From Streptomyces sp. ISL-11 (GTDB lineage: Bacteria; Actinomycetota; Actinomycetes; Streptomycetales; Streptomycetaceae), in assembly GCF_018614525.1 (NCBI RefSeq), contig NZ_JAGGOL010000029.1, positions 62,001 to 126,000 of the forward strand: a stretch of DNA of 64,000 nucleotides, written 5' to 3'. Positions within the stretch are counted from its first letter, which is position 1. Every line of letters begins with the position of its first letter. Shown here piece after piece: positions 45,170 through 52,512 of this stretch. The notes under the pieces are model-generated. The model had not been told where the DNA came from, did no database searches, and saw only the letters and a program-made list of their open reading frames with translations. Position numbers and translations under genes: made by a program.

Positions 45170-45661
45170 CTACCGCGGCGCGTCCGAGGCGGCCTGGTAG
45201 GAGCTGGTGCCGTAACGGCTGCGGAACTCGGCCAGGAGCTCGTCGGTCGCCTCGGCCCCGGCGCTCACGGCGGCGTGGACGTCGCGGAAGTAGTTTTCGT
45301 AGCCGGCGGGAGTGTAGAGGCACAGGGCGCGTGCGGGGACCGGGCCCGCGTTGCGGAAGCCGTGCGGGGTGCCACGGGTGGCGGCGAGCAGGTCCCCGGG
45401 GCCGGCTGTCACCTCGCCGTCCCCGGTGTGGAGTATCAGCTCGCCCTCCAGAACGTAGAAGTACTCGTCGTGTCCGTCGTGCACGTGTGGCCTGGCGCCG
45501 ATGGTGCCGGGGGCGAGGCTGAACTCCTCGAAGGAGAAGTGCCCGCCGGTGTGTTCGGCGGTGAGCCGGAAGAAGTGCTCGACACCGGCGACGTCGATGA
45601 GTTCGCCGTCCTGGGGGCGGCGCAGAAGCGGGCGGGCGGGGATCCGGGCCTGATCAGTCAT
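45170..45661 (-). CDS. Cupin-domain protein
   Basis: 163 residues, a single cupin barrel. Metal-binding motif 1 is RPHVHDGHDEYFYVLEGELI and motif 2 GTPHGFRN. It could be a dioxygenase or a sugar/ligand-binding cupin; the function is not predictable. It lies between the MarR and MFS genes on the same strand. Confidence 0.9.
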   Translation of the reverse strand: MTDQARIPARPLLRRPQDGELIDVAGVEHFFRLTAEHTGGHFSFEEFSLAPGTIGARPHVHDGHDEYFYVLEGELILHTGDGEVTAGPGDLLAATRGTPHGFRNAGPVPARALCLYTPAGYENYFRDVHAAVSAGAEATDELLAEFRSRYGTSSYQAASDAPR

Positions 45662-45785
45662 GGCTGCATTGTGGCCCCGCCGTCCTCCTCCGCCGCGAGT
45701 GAGCCCCCGGCAAGGATCCGGTGAACCTTCGCGGTCACAGCACTGGACGCGTCGAGGTCACGGTCGGTACGCGCCCCGGTGGTGC

Positions 45786-47267
45786 TCAGCCGATGGTGGG
45801 CGTGGGCTTGTGGAATGCGTTGCGGCTGGTGGTGGCGAGGGTGACCAGGGAGGCGATGAACAACGCCATGACGGCGTAGCGGGGGCCGTCCGGCCGGTCA
45901 GCGTCGCCGGGGAGTTGGAGGGTGAGGGTGACGAGGGCGACGCCGAGCGCGGTGCCCAGGCCGCGGGCCATGTTGACCAGTCCGCCGCCGGTTCCGGAGG
46001 AGCGCACGGGGATGGCGGCCATGACGAGGGCGTTGTTGGCGGGGATGAAGACGCCCAGCCCCAGGCCGAGCAGCGCGAGGGCCGGCGGCAGCCAAGCGGC
46101 GTTCACGGGAACGACGAGCATGACGGCCAGGGCGCCGGTACTCACCGCCGCGCCCAGGACGCAGCGGGCCCGTTCGCTCCAGACGGCCGGCAGGATCCGT
46201 TCGGCGGACGCGGCCGCGAGCGCGAAGCCCGCCGGGAGCGCGGTGAGGATCAGCCCGGCACTCAGTGCGGACGACCCGTGCGCGGCGAACACGAGAGGGA
46301 CGAGCACGAGGGGGCCGAAGAGCACCAGATAGCCGCACAGGGCTCCGACCAGGCCGAAGGAGACGGCCGGACCGCGGAACAGGCCGGGGCTGACGAGGGG
46401 GCACAGGGCATGGCGTTGGCGCAGGGTGAACGCCCAGCCCGTGCCGACGGCCACGATGAACAGGGCAGCCGCCCACCAGGGGGAGACGGCCGGACGGGAC
46501 AGCACGGACAGGGCGAGCAACGCCCCGGTCGTGGTGGCGGCCAGGAGCGCGAGCCCTGGCCAGTCGAAGCTCCGCGTGCGGTGGTGGGCACGGGTGCGGG
46601 GCAGCAGGAAATGACCGGCCGTCATGGTGAGAAGCCCTACGGGCACGTTCAGGGCGAAGATCCAGCGCCAGCCCAGGGTGGAGACGAGCGCGCCGCCGAC
46701 CAGGGGTCCCAGTGCGAGTCCGAGCGCCTGGGCGGCCGCCTGGGTCCCGAGGGCGAGCCTCATACGTCCCGGGGGCGCGCTGGTGGCCACGAGGGCGACG
46801 CTGTTGGCCTGCATCATCGCGGCGCCCGTGGCCTGGGCGATGCGCAGGGCGATCAGCGCGGAGAGGGATGAGGCGAGTGCGCAGGACCCGGAGGCGGCTG
46901 TGAAGACGACGAAGCCGTAGAGGTAGAGCAGTTTGCGGCCGTGGGCATCCGAGAACCGGCCCACGGGCAGCAGCAGGGCGGTGAGGGTGAGGAGATAGGC
47001 GAGCGAGACCCAGCTGACGGCGGCCAGTGAGGCGTGGAACTCCGCACGCAGGCCGGGGTAGGTGAGGGTGACGATGCTGGCGTCGAGCTGGCCCATGAAG
47101 GCCCCGAAGCACACGGTGGCGACGGCCAGCCGCCAGGCGCCGGCATAGGTGCGTATGCGTTCGGGCCGCCGGCGCTCCCGCACCAGGGTCTCGGGCAACC
47201 GGGCGCGTATGCGCAGGCGTATTCGCTCTCGCTTCACGTCACCGGCTCGCGTCGCGTCACCGGGCAT
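45786..47267 (-). CDS. MFS exporter (14-TM DHA2-like)
   Basis: 493 residues with about 14 membrane segments after an Arg-rich N-terminal tail. Motifs: GQLDASIVTLTYPGLR (TM1), VGRFSDAHGRKLLY (motif A) and GPLVGGALVSTLGWRW (motif C). ATG at 47267 with GGAGGG 4 nt upstream. A near-perfect 12-bp palindrome about 95 nt upstream (47361-47387) is a likely repressor site. The substrate is unknown. Confidence 0.9.
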   Translation of the reverse strand: MPGDATRAGDVKRERIRLRIRARLPETLVRERRRPERIRTYAGAWRLAVATVCFGAFMGQLDASIVTLTYPGLRAEFHASLAAVSWVSLAYLLTLTALLLPVGRFSDAHGRKLLYLYGFVVFTAASGSCALASSLSALIALRIAQATGAAMMQANSVALVATSAPPGRMRLALGTQAAAQALGLALGPLVGGALVSTLGWRWIFALNVPVGLLTMTAGHFLLPRTRAHHRTRSFDWPGLALLAATTTGALLALSVLSRPAVSPWWAAALFIVAVGTGWAFTLRQRHALCPLVSPGLFRGPAVSFGLVGALCGYLVLFGPLVLVPLVFAAHGSSALSAGLILTALPAGFALAAASAERILPAVWSERARCVLGAAVSTGALAVMLVVPVNAAWLPPALALLGLGLGVFIPANNALVMAAIPVRSSGTGGGLVNMARGLGTALGVALVTLTLQLPGDADRPDGPRYAVMALFIASLVTLATTSRNAFHKPTPTIG

Positions 47268-47360
47268 CTGACCCTCCCTCCTGCCGGGCAGCCCGTCGGG
47301 GTGGGATCGGCACCTTGGTGGCTCGTCGGCCACGCGCTGCCCTCCGATCCCGAGATTACA

Positions 47361-47387
47361 TCGGTTACCGAAGTGTTCGGCAACCGA
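47361..47387. promoter_or_regulatory. Palindromic operator TCGGTTACCGAA/TTCGGCAACCGA
   Basis: Arms 47361-47372 and 47376-47387 pair over 12 bp with a single mismatch and a GTG centre. The shape is that of a TetR-family operator. It is between the MFS gene (leftward) and the thioredoxin gene (rightward). The rest of the 375-nt gene-free stretch (47268-47642) shows nothing else recognisable. Confidence 0.55.
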
Positions 47388-47642
47388 CACGAACCGGCGC
47401 GAAGGGGTGCGACCGGCGCCCGCTGTCCGGCACCACCTCGGCGTCCTCGTGACCCCCTGCGGCGAGCGCACCGCACGCCCGACCCGGTCCTGCGGCGCCC
47501 CGCCCGGGAACTTTGCGGTGGGGCGTTTGGTCTTCCGGGGCTGGGCAGGCTGATGCTCACAAGGAAAAGGAATACGGCCCGGTCATGCCCTGTTGGCGCT
47601 GCTGGGCCACCCGACCGCACGACCGGAAGCAGGAGCCGCACA

Positions 47643-48044
47643 ATGAGCAGCAGCACGGTGGAGCTCACCAAGGACAACTTCGACGAGATCGTCTCCGGCA
47701 GCGGGTTCGTGCTCATCGACTTCTGGGCCGAGTGGTGCGGTCCGTGCCGGCAGTTCGCGCCGGTCTACGAGGGTGCCGCCGGGCGGCACGACGACCTCGT
47801 CTTCGCCAAGGTCGACACCGAGGCGCAGCCCGAGCTGGCCTCCGCGTTCCAGATCCAGTCGATCCCCACGCTGATGATCGTGCGGGACAACATCGCGGTG
47901 TTCGCCCAGCCCGGCGCGCTGCCCGAGGCCGCGCTGGAGGACGTCATCCAGCAGGCCCGCGCGCTGGACATGGACGAGGTGCGCGCCTCCGTCGCCGAGG
48001 AGCAGGCCAAGGCCGAGGGTGGAGAGCGGCCCGCCGGTGAGTGA
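47643..48044 (+). CDS. Thioredoxin-family protein
   Basis: 133 residues. Redox site WAEWCGPCRQF with a normal CGPC pair, followed by FAKVDTEAQPELASAF and SIPTLMIV (cis-Pro). The C-terminal 25 residues are an acidic helical tail beyond the usual thioredoxin length. A cytosolic disulfide reductase. GGAG lies 7 nt before the ATG. The histidine phosphatase gene overlaps its last 8 nt. Confidence 0.94.
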   Translation: MSSSTVELTKDNFDEIVSGSGFVLIDFWAEWCGPCRQFAPVYEGAAGRHDDLVFAKVDTEAQPELASAFQIQSIPTLMIVRDNIAVFAQPGALPEAALEDVIQQARALDMDEVRASVAEEQAKAEGGERPAGE

Positions 48045-48633
48045 GCTGCTGCTGATCCGGCACGGCGAGACCGAGTGGAGCCGCACCGGGCGGCACACCG
48101 GGCTCACCGACATCCCCCTCACCGAGCACGGCGAGCGACAGGCGGAAGCGCTGCGGCCGCTCCTCGCGGGCCGCCGCATCGGCCACGTACTGGCCAGCCC
48201 GCTGAAGCGGGCGCTGCGCACCGCCGAGCTGGCCGGGCTGGACCCCGAGGCCGACCCCGATCTGCGGGAGTGGGACTACGGCGGCTACGAGGGAATAGCG
48301 ACCGCCGAGATCCACCGCACCCGGCCCGACTGGTATCTGTGGGACGACGGCGTCGTGCCCGGAGCCGAGGGACACCCGGGGGAGACCGCCGGCCAGGTCG
48401 GCGCCCGTGCCGACCGGGTGCTGGACCGGGTCGCGCCGTGGCTGCGCGAGGCGGACGGCCCGGACGTGGTGCTCGTGGCGCACGCCCACTTCCTGCGGGT
48501 GCTGACGGCACGCAGGCTCGGACTGCCGCCCACCGCGGGTGCCCTCTTCCGGCTCGACACCGCTACTGTCAGCCGGATCGGCACCGAACACGGGCGACCC
48601 GCGCTCGTGGCCTGGAACCTGCCCTCGGCCTGA
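48037..48633 (+). CDS. Histidine phosphatase family protein (phosphoglycerate-mutase-like)
   Basis: 198 residues. Catalytic LLIRHGETEWS motif with phosphorylated His, second His in VVLVAHAHFLRVL and the RALRTAEL segment. Likely a broad or sugar-phosphate phosphatase of the GpmB/CobC kind. GTG at 48037 is chosen because it couples with the thioredoxin stop; GTG at 48019 also fits the frame. Confidence 0.92.
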   Translation: MSELLLIRHGETEWSRTGRHTGLTDIPLTEHGERQAEALRPLLAGRRIGHVLASPLKRALRTAELAGLDPEADPDLREWDYGGYEGIATAEIHRTRPDWYLWDDGVVPGAEGHPGETAGQVGARADRVLDRVAPWLREADGPDVVLVAHAHFLRVLTARRLGLPPTAGALFRLDTATVSRIGTEHGRPALVAWNLPSA

Positions 48634-48730
48634 CCCCGCCGGGGTCGCGCCGAGCGTGTCGGAACCGGGCCCGGTGCCGTGACCGGCCGATGATCGGGTG
48701 CGGTACGAAGACCGCCCCCGGTCCTCATGT

Positions 48731-48757
48731 GAACCGTATGAACGGTATGAACCGTTT
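48731..48757. repeat. Three 9-bp repeats upstream of the OsmC gene
   Basis: GAACCGTAT, GAACGGTAT and GAACCGTTT stand head to tail at 48731-48757, 23 nt before the GTG of the OsmC gene. They also form nested ACCGT/ACGGT inverted pairs. A regulator site is possible. Confidence 0.55.
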
Positions 48758-48779
48758 CTTTCAGTGGAGGGATGCCATC

Positions 48780-49205
48780 GTGGCCACGACCCGCACCGCG
48801 CACACCGTCTGGGAAGGCGAACTGCTCAAGGGCAGCGGAACCGTCACCTTCGACTCCTCCGGCATCGGGGATTACCCCGTCTCCTGGCCGGCCCGCGCCG
48901 AGCAGGCCAATGGCAAGACCAGCCCCGAGGAGCTGATCGCGGGCGCCCACTCCAGCTGCTACTCCATGGCGCTCTCGCACGGCCTGACCGGCGCCGGCAC
49001 GCCCCCCACCCGCCTGGAGACCAAGGCCGACGTCACCTTCCAGCCGGGCGAGGGCATCACCGGCATCCACCTCACCGTCCGTGCCGAGGTGCCCGGCCTG
49101 GACGACGCCGGCTTCGCCGCGGCGGCCGAGGACGCCAAGAAGAACTGCCCGGTCAGCCAGGCCCTGACCGGTACGACGATCACGCTGACGGCCGAGCTGG
49201 TCTGA
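48780..49205 (+). CDS. OsmC-family peroxide reductase
   Basis: 141 residues. The two redox Cys regions are AGAHSSCYSMALS and KNCPVSQAL; the Arg/Glu helix SPEELIAGAHSS is also typical. OsmC reduces organic hydroperoxides with a thiol. It differs from the Ohr subgroup member at 53648. GTG at 48780 with GGAGG 9 nt upstream. Confidence 0.93.
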   Translation: MATTRTAHTVWEGELLKGSGTVTFDSSGIGDYPVSWPARAEQANGKTSPEELIAGAHSSCYSMALSHGLTGAGTPPTRLETKADVTFQPGEGITGIHLTVRAEVPGLDDAGFAAAAEDAKKNCPVSQALTGTTITLTAELV

Positions 49206-49252
49206 GCCGGCCCGTAGGGTCACGAGGCCGGGGGCGGTGCCCCCGGCCTCAC

Positions 49253-49807
49253 TCATTTCTGCAGTGCCGCGTAGACGATGAGGTTCCGGTCGGGGACGCC
49301 CTCCGCGCAGGTGACCAGGCGCAGCACCGGCTCCGACGTCGGCCCGTAGACCTTCCGCCGCGGGAACGCGCTCTTGTCGACCTCCTCCGTGTCCGTCACG
49401 GTGAAGTGCAGGATCTTGCCGTCGCCCCGCTTCACGTCGATCGCGGCGCCCCGGCCCAGCTCGCGCAGGCCGTGGAAGACGGCCTGGCCGTCGGGGGCGT
49501 CGGCGTGCCCGATGATGACGGCCGCGCCGGGCCTGCCCGGCTTGGCGCCGCCGGTGTACCAGCCGGCCGTCGTGCCCTTCTCCGCCGGCGGCAGCTGCGC
49601 GGTGCCGTCGCTCTTCGAGCCCAGGCGCAGCAGGGCGCTGTCGACGCCGAGGGACGGGATGGAGATCCGGGACGGCTCCTCGGCCGAGGCGGGGGTGCCG
49701 ACGGCCCGGGAGTCGTCGCCGCCGAGCGAGCCGCCGCTGCCGAGCGAGCAGCCGGTCACGAGCGCGGCGGCCAGGGCAAGGAAGGCGATCACAGGGAAGC
49801 GGGGCAT
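49253..49807 (-). CDS. Class F sortase-like lipoprotein
   Basis: 184 residues. N-terminal signal ending in LVTGC (lipobox-like). Sortase residues are visible: His in VIIGHADAP, Cys in LRLVTCAEG and Arg in PDRNLIVYA. Class F sortases are actinobacterial transpeptidases, usually without a sorting-signal partner nearby, as here. Start ATG at 49807; the ribosome site is weak. Repeat C5 lies upstream. Confidence 0.9.
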   Translation of the reverse strand: MPRFPVIAFLALAAALVTGCSLGSGGSLGGDDSRAVGTPASAEEPSRISIPSLGVDSALLRLGSKSDGTAQLPPAEKGTTAGWYTGGAKPGRPGAAVIIGHADAPDGQAVFHGLRELGRGAAIDVKRGDGKILHFTVTDTEEVDKSAFPRRKVYGPTSEPVLRLVTCAEGVPDRNLIVYAALQK

Positions 49808-49936
49808 CGGTATCCGTCCGGGAAGGGGAGAAAGTCCCGCCCACGCTAGGTGCGCGGCCGGGCCCCTGCATCGGGTGAATGGCCAGTTCCGTATACGCCT
49901 GAAGGATGAGACGGCGCGGGCGCCGGGGCAGTGCTG

Positions 49937-50166
49937 GGCCGTGTCCGGTGGATCCCCAGCTATCGCCGGGGGTGCCCCCAACAGGCTGAAAGCGGCTGAG
50001 CTCAGCGAAATCAAGCCTGTCTGGGGGCACCTCCCAGCGGTAGCTGGGGGAGATTGAGGACGCGCCCGCAGGGCGCCCGCCGCCGCAGGCGGCAAAGACG
50101 GCCCGCCCGCCGCAGGCGACCAGGCGGCAAAGCCGGCCCGCAGCCGAAGATCCGCCGGACACGGCC
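49937..50166. repeat. Composite repeat C5 with 18-bp terminal inverted repeats
   Basis: Left end GGCCGTGTCCGGTGGATC (49937-49954) and right end GATCCGCCGGACACGGCC (50149-50166) are inverted with one mismatch in 18. Inside: CCCCAGCTATCGCCGGGGGT, GGCTTGAAAGCGGCTGAGCT-like and AAATCAAGCCTGTCTGGGGG modules, CTCCCAGCGGTAGCTGGGGG, GCGCCCGCAGGGCGC, GCCGCCGCAGGCGGC and a duplicated GCCGCAGGCGAC module. The right end touches the TAG stop of the gene ending at 50166. The outer 129 nt (49808-49936) are the sortase leader. Confidence 0.85.
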
Positions 50167-50765
50167 TACGGGCGGAGCAGGCGCTGGAACAGCCCCCAGG
50201 TGAACTCCGCCACGTACTCGCCGCGCACCCCGTCCGCGTCCGGGGCCGTGAACGCCAGCCCCCAGCGCGTCGGTGCCGTCCCCTCCATCGGCCGGGCGGG
50301 CGCGAAGGCGCGCGCCACCTCGTCGACCGTGCAACACCACGGCCGCAGGTCCTCGACCGTCCGCAGCTCGGGGCCGGCCGCGCCGGGAGCCCGGACCAGC
50401 CATTCGTTCCACACCGCGCCGCCCGGCGCGGCCAGCACCTCGAACCGCAGGTCCGGCCAGAGCGGCACCCGCCAGGACGCGGCTTCGAAGCTCAGGTCGC
50501 CCACCCGGCGCGCCCCGGAGGTCTCGGGCGGCCCGAGGACCGAGCGGTAGCGCGCGCCGGCCCCGCGCCGGCGCGGCGAGTGCAGCATGGCCTGCCAGCG
50601 GCGATTGGCCTCGCGCATCGCGGCCCGGTCGGCCCCCAGCTCGCGCAGGGCGTCCTCGACCGGCCCCGGCTGGTGATCGGCCATCCGCCGCAGCAGGACG
50701 AGCTGGAACTCCAGGGGACCGAAGGGCTCGGGTTCGGGCTGGGGCGCGTGAGTCATGAGGGTCAT
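50166..50765 (-). CDS. Conserved protein of unknown function
   Basis: About 199 residues, soluble. Segments: GPLEFQLVLLRRMADHQPGP, REANRRWQAMLHSPRRRG, SFEAASWRVPLWPDLRFEVL and DGVRGEYVAEFTWGLFQRLL. It is rich in Trp and Arg, with no family I can name. The long frame is open upstream to 51047, but the first convincing starts are ATG 50765 and ATG 50756; neither has a clear ribosome site. Its stop codon is fused to the end of repeat C5. Confidence 0.65.
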   Translation of the reverse strand: MTLMTHAPQPEPEPFGPLEFQLVLLRRMADHQPGPVEDALRELGADRAAMREANRRWQAMLHSPRRRGAGARYRSVLGPPETSGARRVGDLSFEAASWRVPLWPDLRFEVLAAPGGAVWNEWLVRAPGAAGPELRTVEDLRPWCCTVDEVARAFAPARPMEGTAPTRWGLAFTAPDADGVRGEYVAEFTWGLFQRLLRP

Positions 50766-51076
50766 CGTGGCGCACGCGTGGCGCTCGGCGGAGAAGAAGA
50801 CGCGAGGAACCGGACAGCTGCCGTGATGGCCGCCCAGCGCAACGACGCGGCGACCTGGTGGCTGCGTCCGTGGCGAAGTGTTCGCCGGCGCCGTGTTGCT
50901 GACGGCAGGTCGGTTCCACTTCACCGCCCGCGCCGCGGACCGTCCGGTACGGCGGTGACGAACCGGCTTGTACGCGCGGGCCGTTCCGCCGCCCGTCGCG
51001 CAAGCTTTACCTCCCGGCGGCCGTGCGGCGGCCCGCACGCCTCCCACGCCCCACGCGCGCCCGATACGGTCTGGTC

Positions 51077-51592
51077 ATGACGGAAATCGACCCGCGTCGC
51101 ACCGCCCTGGTACTGATCGACCTGATGGAGCGCATGGTCGCGCTGCCTCTCGCGCCCCGGGACGGCGACGAAGTGGCCCGTACGGCGGGGGAGTTGGCGC
51201 GGTCCTTCCGCAAGGCGGGCGCGCCGGTCGTCGTGGTGCGGGTGGAGCGGCCGGGTGTGGCGGAGCAGCCGCCGGGCAGCGGGCTGCTCGCCGGGATCGC
51301 CGAGCCGGGCGACATCGAGGTCGTCAAGCGGACCGTCGGCGCGTTCCACGGCACGGATCTGGACGAGCGATTGCGGGAGCACGGCGTACGGACCCTCGTC
51401 CTCGGCGGCGTCGCCACGAACCTGGGCGTGGAGTCGACCGCCCGCGCGGCCGCGGACCACGGCTACGAGCTGGTCTTCGTCGAGGACGCGATGAGCGCCC
51501 TGACGGCGGAGGAGCACCGGGCGTCGGTGACGCTGGACATGCCGCGCCTGGGCACGGTGGTCAGCGCGTCGGGGCTCCGCTTTCCGGCGTAG
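51077..51592 (+). CDS. Isochorismatase-like hydrolase
   Basis: 171 residues of the cysteine-hydrolase fold. Catalytic Asp D15 (LVLIDLMERM) and Lys K84 (VVKRTVGAFHGTDL) are present and the cis-peptide GGVATNLGVEST follows, but the Cys position is Gly117. Thiol-based amide hydrolysis is therefore excluded; members with a non-Cys residue include vinyl-ether hydrolases such as isochorismatases. TACGGT ends 6 nt before the ATG at 51077 and there is no ribosome site, so the mRNA is probably leaderless. Confidence 0.88.
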   Translation: MTEIDPRRTALVLIDLMERMVALPLAPRDGDEVARTAGELARSFRKAGAPVVVVRVERPGVAEQPPGSGLLAGIAEPGDIEVVKRTVGAFHGTDLDERLREHGVRTLVLGGVATNLGVESTARAAADHGYELVFVEDAMSALTAEEHRASVTLDMPRLGTVVSASGLRFPA

Positions 51593-51607
51593 CGGGGGTG
51601 GCGACCG

Positions 51608-51821
51608 GGCCCGTGTCCGGTGGGTCGTGTGATCGGGCGGCTGCGGGCCGTGTCGTGCGCACCACCGCTGCGCGGTGGTGTCCTCAAGCGCCGGACGGGC
51701 TTGATTGTGGCTGAGCCCAGCGAAATCAAGCCCGTCCGGCGATTGAGGACGCGCCCGCAGGGCGCCCGCCGCCGCAGGCGGCAATGACGGCCCGCGGCCG
51801 AAGATCCGTCGGACGCCGCCT
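51608..51821. repeat. Composite repeat C6
   Basis: Left end GGCCCGTGTCCGGTGGGTC, then GTGCGCACCACCGCTGCGCG, CCTCAAGCGCCGGACGGGCT, a TTGATTGTGGCTGAGCCCAG inner hairpin, AATCAAGCCCGTCCGGCGAT, GCGCCCGCAGGGCGC, GCCGCCGCAGGCGGC and right end GATCCGTCGGACGCCGCC (51804-51821). Directly followed by copy C7 in the same orientation. Confidence 0.78.
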
Positions 51822-51986
51822 CTGGGCCGTGTCGTGCGCACCACCGCTGCGCGGCGGTGTACTCAAGCGCCGGACGCTGAAGTGGCTGAGCCCGGCCGGA
51901 TTCAAGCCCTCCGGCGTTGAGGACACCGCGCCCACCGCCGCAGGCGGCAAAGACGGCCCGCGGCCGAAGATCCGTCGGACACGGCC
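51822..51986. repeat. Composite repeat C7, shorter tandem copy
   Basis: Starts with GGCCGTGTCGTGCGCACCAC-like sequence, then CTCAAGCGCCGGACGCTGAA, TGGCTGAGCCCGGCC, a degenerate CCGGCGTTGAGGACACCGCG and right end GATCCGTCGGACACGGCC (51969-51986). It lacks the CCCCCAGCTACC hairpin. With C6 it fills the gap between two convergent genes (51593-52002). Confidence 0.75.
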
Positions 51987-52002
51987 CCCGTCCCGCCGGG
52001 CG

Positions 52003-52425
52003 TCAGCCCGCAAGCATTCGCCGCAGCAGATCCCGCAGCACCGTCCGTTCCTGCGCCGACAACCCCGCCAAGGGCTCGCGTGCGAAGTCCAGTGACTCCC
52101 GCAGGCGGGCCGCCGTGAGTTTGCCGTCCGTCGTGGCCGCCGCGAGCTTCACGCGGCGGTCGTCGGCGTCCGGGCGGCGTTCGACCAGGCCGCGGGCCTC
52201 CAGGCGGTCGACGATGCCGGTGACGTTGGACGGCTCGCACTTGAGCTGCTGGGCGATGCGCCGCATCGGCATCGGCTCCAGCGACAGCAGGGCCAGCACC
52301 TTCGCCTGGGCTCCGGTGAGGGAGTGCTTGCCGGCAGCCTCCTCGTATTCCTCGTGGTAGCGCGCCACGACATTCGCGATGAGGTCGACCACTTCACGGG
52401 TCAGGGCATCGGTTCGAGGGACCAT
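52003..52425 (-). CDS. MarR-family regulator
   Basis: 140 residues. Helix-turn-helix MPMRRIAQQLKCEPSNVTGI and wing RRPDADDRRVKLAAATTDG. One Cys (in QQLKCEP) lies in the DNA-recognition helix region, not at the N-terminal position of OhrR sensors. It is divergent from the NADP oxidoreductase gene and close to ohr, so electrophile or redox sensing is plausible. The shared gap of 87 nt contains an inverted repeat. Confidence 0.9.
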   Translation of the reverse strand: MVPRTDALTREVVDLIANVVARYHEEYEEAAGKHSLTGAQAKVLALLSLEPMPMRRIAQQLKCEPSNVTGIVDRLEARGLVERRPDADDRRVKLAAATTDGKLTAARLRESLDFAREPLAGLSAQERTVLRDLLRRMLAG

Positions 52426-52445
52426 GACGTCAGGTTACCCGGTTG

Positions 52446-52497
52446 CTTGACAACATGAAATATCGAGGCGCATGGTTGTTTCAGTTGCTGAACCATT
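52446..52497. promoter_or_regulatory. Divergent promoter with inverted-repeat operator
   Basis: TTGACA (52447-52452) and CATGGT (52471-52476) are a -35/-10 pair at 18-bp spacing reading right. ATGGTT (52472-52477) and AACCAT (52491-52496) plus the inner TTCAG TTG CTGAA form a nested inverted repeat over and after the -10, a fitting MarR site. GGAGG for the oxidoreductase follows. Confidence 0.55.
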
Positions 52498-52512
52498 AGG
52501 AGGCTGCGTTCC

